From assembly GCA_033795365.1 (NCBI GenBank), contig JARYGU010000029.1:1-52020 (forward strand): DNA of 52,020 bases, given 5' to 3'. How positions within the stretch are numbered: position 1 is the first letter of the stretch; each line of letters starts with the position of its first letter. The position numbers were made by a program, and so were the translations under genes. Under the pieces are notes generated by a model that saw nothing but the letters and a program-made list of their open reading frames with translations, ran no database searches and was not told the origin of the DNA. Source of the stretch: JARYGU01 sp033795365 (GTDB taxonomy: Bacteria > Pseudomonadota > Alphaproteobacteria > Rhizobiales > Rhizobiaceae). This document shows positions 5,960 to 13,552 of this stretch, piece after piece.

Positions 5960-7957
5960 ATGAACATAGCTCTGGAAACGAAACTCCGTCCGGCCGGCGC
6001 GGCCGGCGCAGACCATCCGCTGGATCCCTTTTCCATGGCGGAGCTGGTTCTGGCCGCGCAGATCGTGCGCGATCACTTCGGCTGGGGGGACGACCTGCGC
6101 GTCGAGACCATCGACCTCGACGAACCTTCCAAGGATATCGTGCGCGGCTTCAAGCCGGGCGATCCGATCCGGCGCATCGGCCGCTTCAACGTCTATCAGC
6201 GCGGCGTCATGGGCGTGTGGCAGGGCAAGGTCGATCTCGACCGGAAGAAGGTGTTCGGCGAAGTCTTCAAGCCGGAGGCGCGCGCCATGGTGGCCATCGA
6301 GGAAGTGCTGGAGATCGAGGCCGCGGTGAAGGCCGATCCGCGCTTTCAGGACGCCCTGAAGCGGCGCGGCCTCATCGACAAGCTCGACTATATGTGCGTC
6401 GATCCGTGGACGGTCGGCAATTTCGGACACGAGCTGCATCAGGGCCGCCGGGTGCTGTCCTGCTTCATCTGGATGCGCTTCTTCCCGAACGACAACTACT
6501 ATGCCCATCCGGTCGAGGGCGTGCACCCGCTCGTCGATCTCGCCACGCTCGAAATCCTCGAGGTCAAGGATTATTTCGAGGAATCGGGCGAGTACATCCC
6601 CGTGCCGGACGTTCCGCTGAACTACGACGCGGACGTGCTTACCGAATTCCGCGCGCCTTCCGTTCCCCTCGACGTCGTGCAGCCGCAGGGCGCGGGGTTC
6701 AAGGTGGACGGCAACAAGGTGACCTGGGAAAACTGGGATTTCCGCGTCGGGTTCAACGGCCGAGAGGGCCTGGTCCTTTACACGATCGGCTACACGCACA
6801 AGGGCAAGCGGCGCCCCATCGTCTATCGCGCCTCGATCGCCGAACTGGTCGTTCCCTACGGCACGACGGAGCGCAACCACTACCACAAGAACGTGTTCGA
6901 CCACGGCGAGCTCGGCTTCGGCCGCATGGCCAATTCGCTGTCGCTCGGCTGCGACTGCCTCGGCGTGATCCACTATTTCGACGGGGTCGTGCCCGGCAAT
7001 TTCGGCGATGCGCGCACCATCAAGAACGCCATCTGCCTGCACGAGGAAGATGCGGGCCTGTCGTGGAAGCATTTCGACGTCCGCTCCGAGCGCACCGAAG
7101 TGCGCCGCGCCCGCCGACTGGTCATCTCCTCGATCTCGACCATCGGCAATTACGAATACGCCTCCTACTGGTATCTGCATCAGGACGGGCGCATCGAATT
7201 CGAGATGAAGGCGACCGGCATCATCAACACCGCCGCCTGCATGCCCGGCGAGCCGGGCCGCTTCGGCACGGAGGTCGCCCCCGGCCTGGTCGGCCATATC
7301 CACCAGCACGTCTTCTGCGCGCGGCTGGACATGGAGGTGGACGGGCCGAACAATACCGTCGTCGAATGCGACACCTTCGCGCTGCCGCCGGGGCCGGACA
7401 ACCCTTATCTCAACGGCTTCGCGGTCGAAACCACGGCGCTGCAAACCGAACTCGGCGGCAGGCGGAATGTCGATTTCGACAAGATGCGCTACTGGAAGGT
7501 CATCAATCCGGAGGTGAAAAACTGGGTCGGAACGCCGACGGCCTACAAGCTGGAGCCGTCCTCGCCGGTGCGTCCGTTCACCCATCCCGACAGCCCTTCG
7601 GGCAAGCGGGGACGCTTCATCGAGCATCAGCTCTGGGTCACGGCCTATGATCCGGACGAGCGCTATCCGGCTGGCGAATTCGTCAACCAGTCGACCGGCG
7701 ACGACGGCGTCGCGGTCTGGACGCAGAAGGACCGGCCGATCGAGAATGCCGATATCGTGCTCTGGCATGCATTCGGCCTGCATCACCTGCCCCGGCCGGA
7801 AGACCATCCCGTCCAGCCGTGCATCTCCTGCGGCTTCAAGCTGATGCCGACCGGCTTTTTCGATCAAAATCCGGTCATCGATCTGCCGCGGGTTAAAAAT
7901 GAGGCAAGTTGCCACGCTTCCAAGGGCGGATGCTGCGCGTCCGAAGCGGCGGAATAG
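5960..7957 (+). CDS. Copper-containing primary amine oxidase
   Basis: The 665-aa copper/TPQ amine oxidase oxidises a primary amine to aldehyde, ammonia and H2O2. The TPQ precursor is Tyr398 in TIGNYEY and the catalytic base is Asp314 in VFDHGE. Copper ligands are His448 and His450 (HIHQH) and His609 (GLHHLPR). All spacings agree within one residue with Arthrobacter globiformis AGAO (Asp298, Tyr382, His431, His433, His592, from memory). No signal peptide is visible, so it is probably cytoplasmic. The ATG at 5960 follows GAGAGGAAAG. The C-terminus carries an unusual Cys/His tail, CHASKGGCCAS. A box shared with two neighbouring units lies upstream and a terminator follows. Likely substrates are aromatic monoamines, histamine or related amines; which one cannot be told. 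Confidence 0.93.
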   Translation: MNIALETKLRPAGAAGADHPLDPFSMAELVLAAQIVRDHFGWGDDLRVETIDLDEPSKDIVRGFKPGDPIRRIGRFNVYQRGVMGVWQGKVDLDRKKVFGEVFKPEARAMVAIEEVLEIEAAVKADPRFQDALKRRGLIDKLDYMCVDPWTVGNFGHELHQGRRVLSCFIWMRFFPNDNYYAHPVEGVHPLVDLATLEILEVKDYFEESGEYIPVPDVPLNYDADVLTEFRAPSVPLDVVQPQGAGFKVDGNKVTWENWDFRVGFNGREGLVLYTIGYTHKGKRRPIVYRASIAELVVPYGTTERNHYHKNVFDHGELGFGRMANSLSLGCDCLGVIHYFDGVVPGNFGDARTIKNAICLHEEDAGLSWKHFDVRSERTEVRRARRLVISSISTIGNYEYASYWYLHQDGRIEFEMKATGIINTAACMPGEPGRFGTEVAPGLVGHIHQHVFCARLDMEVDGPNNTVVECDTFALPPGPDNPYLNGFAVETTALQTELGGRRNVDFDKMRYWKVINPEVKNWVGTPTAYKLEPSSPVRPFTHPDSPSGKRGRFIEHQLWVTAYDPDERYPAGEFVNQSTGDDGVAVWTQKDRPIENADIVLWHAFGLHHLPRPEDHPVQPCISCGFKLMPTGFFDQNPVIDLPRVKNEASCHASKGGCCASEAAE

Positions 7958-8044
7958 CGACCGCCGGGAAACCGGGCGGGGCGCAGTGACGTCACCGCTC
8001 TCCGGTTTCGACCAGGATAAAGTCCGAAAACATGCAGGATTTCA

Positions 8045-8074
8045 AAGGGCGGGCGTCACACGGCGCCCGCCTTT
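8045..8074 (+). terminator. Hairpin terminator after the amine oxidase gene
   Basis: GGCGGGCG (8048-8055) pairs with CGCCCGCC (8064-8071), extended by a G-T and two A-T pairs. The loop is TCACACGG, and a short T-run follows. It lies 90 bp after the oxidase stop and before the sigma-54 promoter, isolating the regulator gene from read-through. Confidence 0.7.
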
Positions 8075-8142
8075 CCTCGTCAATCGTATGACAGTGACGG
8101 CGAACCGAATACGGGTGCAAGGCCCCCGGTCTCCGTGTTAGA

Positions 8143-8160
8143 CTGGCACGCGGCTTGCTT
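8143..8160 (+). promoter_or_regulatory. Sigma-54 (RpoN) promoter of the LuxR-type regulator
   Basis: CTGGCACGCGGCTTGCTT has TGGCAC (8144-8149), five bases, then TTGC (8155-8158). The invariant GG and GC are separated by exactly 10 bp, matching the RpoN consensus at essentially every conserved position. It reads toward the regulator gene; the expected start site near 8170 leaves a leader of about 37 nt. Activation would need an enhancer-binding protein such as NtrC, whose site I did not identify. Confidence 0.82.
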
Positions 8161-8206
8161 GTTTGTCATCTCCGTAGGAAACTGTTGCTTTCAGGATGAG
8201 GACGCC

Positions 8207-8902
8207 ATGACTCAGTCCGTACAACACCGAAACGAATTCATCGACAACACCTTCGAACTGCTGGGGCGCACGCTGAACGCGAGTTGCCTCTCCTTCTATT
8301 CGGTCGACAACGACCACAATCTCTACGATTTCCGTTGTGCGGGCGTTCCGCGCGATTTCTTCCGCCTTTATCTTTGCGAGATGCATCGGCTCGATCCGCT
8401 GCATGTCCGCCGCGTCGCCTATCGCCCCGACAGGGTCGTGCGGATGCAGGAAGCGCCGGACTATATGGAACAGGCCGAAATCGACGAATATGTCCGGTTC
8501 CTGCGCCGCTTCGAATGGGTCGAGAATATCGACCTCCTGTTTCGCCACGACGGGAAGATCAAGGCGGGCCTCAGCGTGTTCTGGAAAAAGAAGGACCGCT
8601 GCACCTTCGACCAGGCCTTCCGGCTCGCCTGCGACCTGCAGCCGTTCGTCGAATATACATTGTGGAAGCATGTCGAGGCGCCGGGGACGGACCCGATGGT
8701 GAAGGCGACGAAGACCTTCCATCTCACCGCCCGGGAAAGCGAGGTGGTCAAGCTTTTGTGCGCGGGGCGGACCAATGCGGATATCGCGACCTGCCTCGGC
8801 ATCGGCGTTTCGACCGTCAAGACGCATCTCATCCGGATATTCGAGAAGATCGGCGTCGAGACGCGGGCCGGCGTGGTCGCAAGGCTCTCCTCCTACTGGT
8901 GA
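8207..8902 (+). CDS. LuxR-type helix-turn-helix regulator
   Basis: The protein is 231 aa. Residues about 1-160 form a GAF/autoinducer-domain-sized sensor of no clear family. Residues about 170-228 are a LuxR/GerE helix-turn-helix with LTARESEVVKLLCAGRTNAD, then IGVSTVKTHLIRIFEKI. The ATG at 8207 has AGGATGAGGA about 6 bp upstream. It is transcribed alone from a sigma-54 promoter, between the amine oxidase and the DUF2182 gene. Three copies of a 16-bp palindrome in front of the neighbouring units are the likely binding sites. No luxI gene is present, so it is probably a solo regulator sensing an amine-related or other small ligand. Its targets and ligand are inference. Confidence 0.88.
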   Translation: MTQSVQHRNEFIDNTFELLGRTLNASCLSFYSVDNDHNLYDFRCAGVPRDFFRLYLCEMHRLDPLHVRRVAYRPDRVVRMQEAPDYMEQAEIDEYVRFLRRFEWVENIDLLFRHDGKIKAGLSVFWKKKDRCTFDQAFRLACDLQPFVEYTLWKHVEAPGTDPMVKATKTFHLTARESEVVKLLCAGRTNADIATCLGIGVSTVKTHLIRIFEKIGVETRAGVVARLSSYW

Positions 8903-8949
8903 GCGGCCCCGCGCGATCGCCGCGGTGATGAGCCTGCGAGACACCCGGG

Positions 8950-8965
8950 TCCACCGAAGGGTTGA
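8950..8965 (+). promoter_or_regulatory. Palindromic box, copy 2 (upstream of DUF2182 gene)
   Basis: TCCACCGAAGGGTTGA matches copies 1 and 3, with one change in the right half-site (GGGT for CGGT). It lies 48 bp after the regulator stop. A 200-bp repeat element (9071-9270) stands between it and the gene it would control. Confidence 0.5.
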
Positions 8966-8996
8966 TTGTGGCAGGGCGGAATATCTTCCAGTCTTT

Positions 8997-9024
8997 CGAG
9001 GCGTCGTCAGGACCTGACGCCTCG
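8997..9024 (+). other. Bulged GC hairpin downstream of the LuxR-type gene
   Basis: CGAGGC (8997-9002) pairs with GCCTCG (9019-9024), and GTCAGG with CCTGAC, leaving a 3-nt bulge on the left arm and a one-base loop. No T-tract follows. It may serve as the transcription terminator or mRNA end of the regulator gene. The rest of the 8903-9256 gap holds the box at 8950 and the repeat at 9071. Confidence 0.45.
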
Positions 9025-9070
9025 CAATCAGCAGACTGGTGTTTCGATGCCTCTTCCTTCCCGCCCGGCC

Positions 9071-9270
9071 CAGGGCCATCGCACATGGATGCCGGATTTC
9101 TCCCTCTTCTCCCCCGCGGGAAGAAGGTGGCGCGCAGCGCCGGATGAGGGGGACGCGGAATGCGCGGAATATGCGGCAAGACCCCCTCATCGCCTCGCTC
9201 CGCTCGGCACTTCTCCCCGCGGGGGAGAAGTGGGAGCAAGCCGTGGGACAAGCCATATGCGATGGTCCTA
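9071..9270. repeat. Dispersed palindromic repeat, copy B, with imperfect terminal inverted repeats
   Basis: The ends CAGGGCCATCGCACATGG (9071-9088) and the complement of 9253-9270 (TAGGACCATCGCATATGG) agree at 15 of 18 positions. Inside are two CCCCGCGGG-centred hairpins. The core at 9101-9154 is almost the exact reverse complement of copy A at 296-350. The 200-bp unit looks like a small non-coding mobile repeat (RIME/MITE-like). Its right end contains the first possible start codon of the following gene. Confidence 0.8.
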
Positions 9271-10018
9271 CCCCGCGGCCGGGGCCGGCATGCTTCTGCG
9301 CGACGGCGACGGGCTGCTCGCGGCGATCATTCTCCTGCTTCTCGTGCTTTCCGCATGGCTCTTGCTTTTCGCCATGGCCGGCCAGACGGGGCCGTTTTCG
9401 GGGTTCCTCTTCTCAAGCGAGACCTGGCAAAGCCTCTGCATGACGCCGGCCGGCGGCCTGTCATGGGCCGTCGCCGGCTCCGCCGGGATCATGGGGGCGG
9501 CGATGGCTGTCGCGATGATGCTGCCTTGCGCCCTGCCTGCCTGGCAACATCTTCGGCGGGGCGGGGAATGGCAGCGGGCCTGCGCCTTCATCGCCGGATA
9601 TGCGGCGGTCTGGATCGCGATCTCAGCCATTGCGGCCGCGGCCGAGATCGCCGCAAAGCAGGCATTTGCGATCGACCCCGGTGCCGCTGCGGCGGTCCTT
9701 GCCGTCCTTGCGGGCGTCTACCAGTTCAGCAGGGCGAAGACCGGGGCCATGGCGCATATGCGATGCGAAACCGTGGCCGAGGCCGGAACCGGCGGCATGC
9801 TGCGGGGCATGCATTATGCGCGGCATTGCGTGAGATCGAACGGGCCGGCGATGGCGCTGATGCTCGCGACCGGCATGACGGACATGCGCGTCATGATCGG
9901 CCTTTGCGCCGGAATGCTCCTCGAAAAGATCGCTCCGCGCCCCCTGACGGCCCGTCTCGTCGGCGCCGCTCTCCTCGGCACCGGCGCCGCCTGGGCTTAT
10001 GGCGCGTTTGCCGCGTGA
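9257..10018 (+). CDS. DUF2182 integral membrane protein
   Basis: The protein is 253 aa from the ATG at 9257 or 242 aa from the ATG at 9290. It has about five hydrophobic segments (LLAAIILLLLVLSAWLLLF, WAVAGSAGIMGAAMAVAMML, then others). The C-terminal MHYARHCVRSNGPAMALML then GMTDMRVMIG is the DUF2182 signature. The first start lies inside the repeat element, so 9290 may be the ancestral start; family members begin close to that point. DUF2182 genes often follow a DUF1326 gene, which is absent here. It sits between an amine oxidase regulator and a polyamine importer, with a shared box upstream. Function is unknown; a role in metal or amine handling is only a guess. Confidence 0.8.
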   Translation: MRWSYPAAGAGMLLRDGDGLLAAIILLLLVLSAWLLLFAMAGQTGPFSGFLFSSETWQSLCMTPAGGLSWAVAGSAGIMGAAMAVAMMLPCALPAWQHLRRGGEWQRACAFIAGYAAVWIAISAIAAAAEIAAKQAFAIDPGAAAAVLAVLAGVYQFSRAKTGAMAHMRCETVAEAGTGGMLRGMHYARHCVRSNGPAMALMLATGMTDMRVMIGLCAGMLLEKIAPRPLTARLVGAALLGTGAAWAYGAFAA

Positions 10019-10027
10019 GCGGGCGGG

Positions 10028-10071
10028 TCAACCGAACGGTGGATGGAAAGGCTTTCCGAGCCCTCGATAAT
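10028..10071 (+). promoter_or_regulatory. Palindromic box, copy 3, and candidate promoter of the polyamine importer
   Basis: TCAACCGAACGGTGGA (10028-10043) is the third copy of the shared box. Directly after it is TGGAAA (10044-10049), a 16-bp gap, then GATAAT (10066-10071): a weak -35 and a good -10. A box abutting the -35 is the geometry of LuxR-type class II activation. The binding-protein ATG is at 10155. Confidence 0.5.
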
Positions 10072-10154
10072 GGCCTCACAAAAAGGGAAACGGCACTGGC
10101 GGCGGCAGACGCTTCCCACTTCAAACAGCCGCCCGACCACCAGAGGACAAGACG

Positions 10155-11336
10155 ATGAAGCGCAAGAACCTGCTGCAATCCTTCAGCCAATCCCGCCGCG
10201 AATTCCTTCGTCAGACCGCCGCGCTTTCCGCCGGCATCGCGGCCGCAAGCCTGCTTCCGGGCGCGGCACGCGCCGCGCGGGAAAAGGAGCTGACGATCTA
10301 CTGCTGGGAAGGCTACAATTCCGACAAGGTGCTGGACCCCTTTCGCCGCGAATTCGAGACCGACGTGAAGGCGCAGGGGCTGATTTCGGACCCGGATGCG
10401 GTCAACCAGCTGCGCGCCGGCGACACCAAGATCTGGGACATCATCAACCTCAACAATGCCTGGGGACGCAAGCAGCTCTATCCCGAAAAGCTGATCGCGC
10501 CGCTCGACAAGGCGCGTTTCGAGCCGCTGTGGAACATGATGCTGCCCGAGTTCAAATGGCCCTATCACTGGGCGATGTCCGAAGACGGCGAGAACCTGCT
10601 CGGCATGATCCAGCGCTACGGGCCCTCCGGGCTCAACATCAATACCGACAAGATATCAAAGAAGATGGCAGAGGACGAAGGCTACGACCTGTTCCTTTCC
10701 GACGAGTTCAAGGGCAAATACGCCATCCTGATGTATGACGACTGGGTGATCATGCATATCGCGCTGGCTGCCGGTTTCAGCCCGTTCAAGCAGCTCTCGG
10801 AAGACGAGATCGCCAAGTTCGAGACCGTGATGCGCAAGGCGATCAACAATGCGGCCTTCCTCAGCGACGACATGAACGCCATCGCGCTGAACATGATCAA
10901 CGGCGAGATCCTGGGAAGCCTGCCGGGGAGCCTCTACACCATCTCGGCCGCCCGCTACGACGGAAACCTGAACATGCTCAACGTCATTCCCAGCAAGGGG
11001 CCGGCGGATACGGGCGGCAGGGCGGGGGTCTGCTGGATGGAGCTGACCTCGACCGTCAACAATCCGCAGCTTTCGCCGCGCGCGGGCGATTTCCTGGAAT
11101 ACTGCTTCCGGCCGGAAACGGCGAAGAACGTTTCCTTCGCGGAAGGGACCTACAATCCCGTCGCGCAGATGGGCGACAAGCGGGTGATGGAATTGTTCAG
11201 CTCCGAGGAACTCCAAGCGCTGCAATATGACGAGCTCTCCGCCAGCATGGCGAAATGCGTCGATTTCGACATCATTCCCGACTATCCGAAGCTGCATGCG
11301 ATCTTCACGGCCGCGGTTCGCGAGCGGAAGGCTTGA
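10155..11336 (+). CDS. Polyamine-type ABC transporter substrate-binding protein (PotD-like)
   Basis: The protein is 393 aa with a twin-arginine signal peptide: SRREFLRQTAALSAG followed by a cleavage region ending AARA near residue 39. ELTIYCWEGYNSDKVLDPF opens the mature domain in the manner of PotD/PotF periplasmic proteins (WEGY block). It should capture spermidine, putrescine or a related amine in the periplasm. It is the first gene of a four-gene importer unit, downstream of the shared LuxR-type box. A Tat rather than Sec signal is notable but known in rhizobial members. The exact ligand cannot be read. Confidence 0.88.
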   Translation: MKRKNLLQSFSQSRREFLRQTAALSAGIAAASLLPGAARAAREKELTIYCWEGYNSDKVLDPFRREFETDVKAQGLISDPDAVNQLRAGDTKIWDIINLNNAWGRKQLYPEKLIAPLDKARFEPLWNMMLPEFKWPYHWAMSEDGENLLGMIQRYGPSGLNINTDKISKKMAEDEGYDLFLSDEFKGKYAILMYDDWVIMHIALAAGFSPFKQLSEDEIAKFETVMRKAINNAAFLSDDMNAIALNMINGEILGSLPGSLYTISAARYDGNLNMLNVIPSKGPADTGGRAGVCWMELTSTVNNPQLSPRAGDFLEYCFRPETAKNVSFAEGTYNPVAQMGDKRVMELFSSEELQALQYDELSASMAKCVDFDIIPDYPKLHAIFTAAVRERKA

Positions 11337-11438
11337 GACGGGATTTACGGGCAAGGCCGGCGATGATGCCGGCCTTGCCGCTTTCGTCCCGCACCAAAAC
11401 CGTTCGCCCGAAACCGATGCTCAACGCGGAGCCCTGAA

Positions 11439-12542
11439 ATGACAGCAACGAGCCCGGCGGATATCCGCCGTCCCATCCTGCAGTTGCGCGGCGTCGACAA
11501 GCTGTTCAACGATTTCCCGGCCGTCGACCGGATCAATCTCGACATACACGAAGGCGAATTCTTCACGATCGTCGGCCCCTCCGGCAGCGGCAAGACGACG
11601 ATGGTGCGCATGCTGGTCGGCATGGACAAGCCGACGAACGGCGACATCCTGCTGCGCGGAAAGCGCATCAACGACCTGCCGGCCAACAAGCGCCCGACCT
11701 GCATGGTGTTCCAGTCGCTGGCGCTCTTTCCGCATCGCAGCGTCGGCCAGAACATCGAATTCCCGCTGAAGATACGCGGCGTTTCGGCCGAGGAGCGCAA
11801 GGCGAGGGCGATGGAGTTGATGGCGCAGCTCCGCCTGCCCGAGAGCTATTACCGCAAGAGCGTGATGCAATGTTCCGGCGGAGAGCGCCAGCGTGTGGCG
11901 CTGGCGCGCGCGCTCGCCTTCGATCCGGACATCCTCTTCTTCGACGAGCCGCTTTCCGCATTGGACTACCGGCTGCGCAAGCTTCTGGAAAAGGAGCTGA
12001 AGGACATTCATCGGGCAACGGGAAAGACCTTCGTCTACATCACCCATTCGCTGGAGGAGGCGATGGTGATGTCCGACCGCATCGGCGTGATGAACAAGGG
12101 GCGCTTCGTGCAGATCGGCACGCCGCGCGAGATCTACGGCAGCCCGCAGACGCGGTTCGTCTCCGAGTTCATGGGCGAGGTGAACGTCATCGACGTCAGC
12201 CGGCGGGAGGACGGCACGGTCGTCGATATGCTGACGGGAAGCGCCTATGCGACGCCGTCGGTCGCCGGCGCGTTCGAGACCGGAACGCTCGTCGTCCGCC
12301 CGGAGGACATGCGCTTCCTCGCCGACGGCGCGGAGGCCGACAACCGGCTCTCCGGCGTCATCTGCAACGAATATCTGCTGGGCTCGCGCGTCCAGTACCA
12401 GGTAAGGGTCGGGGAGGCGCGTATCCTGCTCGTCGAAAAGCTGCGCGACCAGAACCCGGAGGGCGATTCCGACGGCGCGGTGACGATCGGCTGGAACTCG
12501 AAGGATTCGATGCTGTTCCCGGCCAACCGCCTGCAAGGCTGA
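11439..12542 (+). CDS. Polyamine-type ABC transporter ATP-binding protein (PotA-like)
   Basis: The protein is 367 aa. Walker A is GPSGSGKTT, the signature is CSGGERQRVALARALA (LSGGQ variant with Cys at the first position), Walker B is ILFFDEPLSALD, and the H-loop is YITHSLEEA. A C-terminal TOBE-like regulatory region of about 120 residues (LVVRPEDMRF block) is typical of PotA. It energises the importer whose binding protein and permeases flank it. The gap to the binding-protein gene is 102 bp. The ATG at 11439 follows a weak GAGCCC context. Confidence 0.9.
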   Translation: MTATSPADIRRPILQLRGVDKLFNDFPAVDRINLDIHEGEFFTIVGPSGSGKTTMVRMLVGMDKPTNGDILLRGKRINDLPANKRPTCMVFQSLALFPHRSVGQNIEFPLKIRGVSAEERKARAMELMAQLRLPESYYRKSVMQCSGGERQRVALARALAFDPDILFFDEPLSALDYRLRKLLEKELKDIHRATGKTFVYITHSLEEAMVMSDRIGVMNKGRFVQIGTPREIYGSPQTRFVSEFMGEVNVIDVSRREDGTVVDMLTGSAYATPSVAGAFETGTLVVRPEDMRFLADGAEADNRLSGVICNEYLLGSRVQYQVRVGEARILLVEKLRDQNPEGDSDGAVTIGWNSKDSMLFPANRLQG

Positions 12543-12621
12543 CGACCGTGTCCTGATGGCCTTGCGGCTCTCGTTGCCGGCAATGTCCCGGATAGCGAGA
12601 CCGCAGCGACGGAGAAGATTG

Positions 12622-13548
12622 ATGACAGATGCAAGCCGGCTGATTTCCGGAGAGACCGTGGCGGCGACGACAAACGAGACCTCGCAACTCGCGCGGCGGC
12701 TGAAGGAGGCGCTGACCAATCCCGGTCTGGTCGCCGCCATTCCCATCGGGCTGCTGTTCGTCTTCGGCTTTCTCGGGCCGCTGGCGCTGGTGCTGGCCTT
12801 CTCGGTGATGCCGGCGTCGAGCTTTTCCCTCGCGCAGGCGCCGACCTTCGAAAACTATGCGGCGATCTTTTCGAATTCCTATTACATCTCCTTCGGCATT
12901 TCGCTTTTCCTCGCCGCCGCGACGGTCGCGATCCTTCTCCTGGTCTGTTATCCGCTGGCCGTCGCGCTGGTGCGCGTCTTCGGAAAGAAGGGCGCGCTGC
13001 TGACGCTCCTCATCACGGCGCCGCTTTTCGTGGCCGACAACCTGCGCCTGACGGGATGGATGCTGTTCTTCGTCAAGGGGGGCGTGCTTTCGGGCACGCT
13101 CGCCTATTTCGGCGTCGAGATGGACTCGATCCTCTACACGATGGGCGCGACGCTTTTCGGCCTCGTCTACATCTACCTCCCCTTCATGCTTTTCCCAATG
13201 GTGCTCGGCGTTTCCATGGTGCCGCCGCAGGTGCGCGAAGCGGCCTTCGATCTCGGCGCCACGCGCTTCCAGATCCTCAAGGAGATCGACATTCCGCTCG
13301 CCATGCCGGGTATCCTGATGGGCGCGCTGATGTGCTTCATCCTGACGGCGGGGGCAATCACCGAGGCGAAGGTGATGGGCGGCACGGCCGTCGTCACGAT
13401 CGCGCAGGACATCCAGAAGGAATTCACCTTCGCGCAGAACTGGCCGCGCGGCTCGGCGCTTTCGGTGGTGATGATCCTGCTTGCGGGCGGCCTGTCGCTC
13501 GCGCTTCTGAAACGCATCGACCTCGACACCATTTTCGGACGGAAGTAA
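12622..13548 (+). CDS. Polyamine-type ABC transporter permease (PotB-like)
   Basis: The protein is 308 aa with six predicted membrane segments. The cytoplasmic EAA loop reads EAAFDLGATRFQILKEIDI, the contact site for the ATPase. The ATG at 12622 has GGAG 8 bp upstream and gives a conventional N-terminus ahead of the first membrane segment (LVAAIPIGLLFVFGFLG). It forms the membrane channel with the following gene, from which it is separated by 4 bp. Confidence 0.9.
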   Translation: MTDASRLISGETVAATTNETSQLARRLKEALTNPGLVAAIPIGLLFVFGFLGPLALVLAFSVMPASSFSLAQAPTFENYAAIFSNSYYISFGISLFLAAATVAILLLVCYPLAVALVRVFGKKGALLTLLITAPLFVADNLRLTGWMLFFVKGGVLSGTLAYFGVEMDSILYTMGATLFGLVYIYLPFMLFPMVLGVSMVPPQVREAAFDLGATRFQILKEIDIPLAMPGILMGALMCFILTAGAITEAKVMGGTAVVTIAQDIQKEFTFAQNWPRGSALSVVMILLAGGLSLALLKRIDLDTIFGRK

Positions 13549-13552
13549 CGCG

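Noticed and set aside
5417..7915. An 832-codon minus-strand frame opposite the amine oxidase
   Set aside because: High-GC antisense artefact; the plus strand carries every copper amine oxidase residue in register.
8207..8902. A quorum-sensing LuxR/LuxI pair
   Set aside because: No LuxI-type synthase gene is present; the sensor domain is not clearly an acyl-homoserine-lactone domain.
10095..10130. A possible second sigma-54 site (CTGGCGGCGGCAGACGC) before the polyamine importer
   Set aside because: The GG-to-GC spacing is 11, not 10, and TTGC is absent.
11421..12746. A 441-codon minus-strand frame opposite the importer ATPase
   Set aside because: Shadow of the PotA-like gene, which has all ABC motifs on the plus strand.
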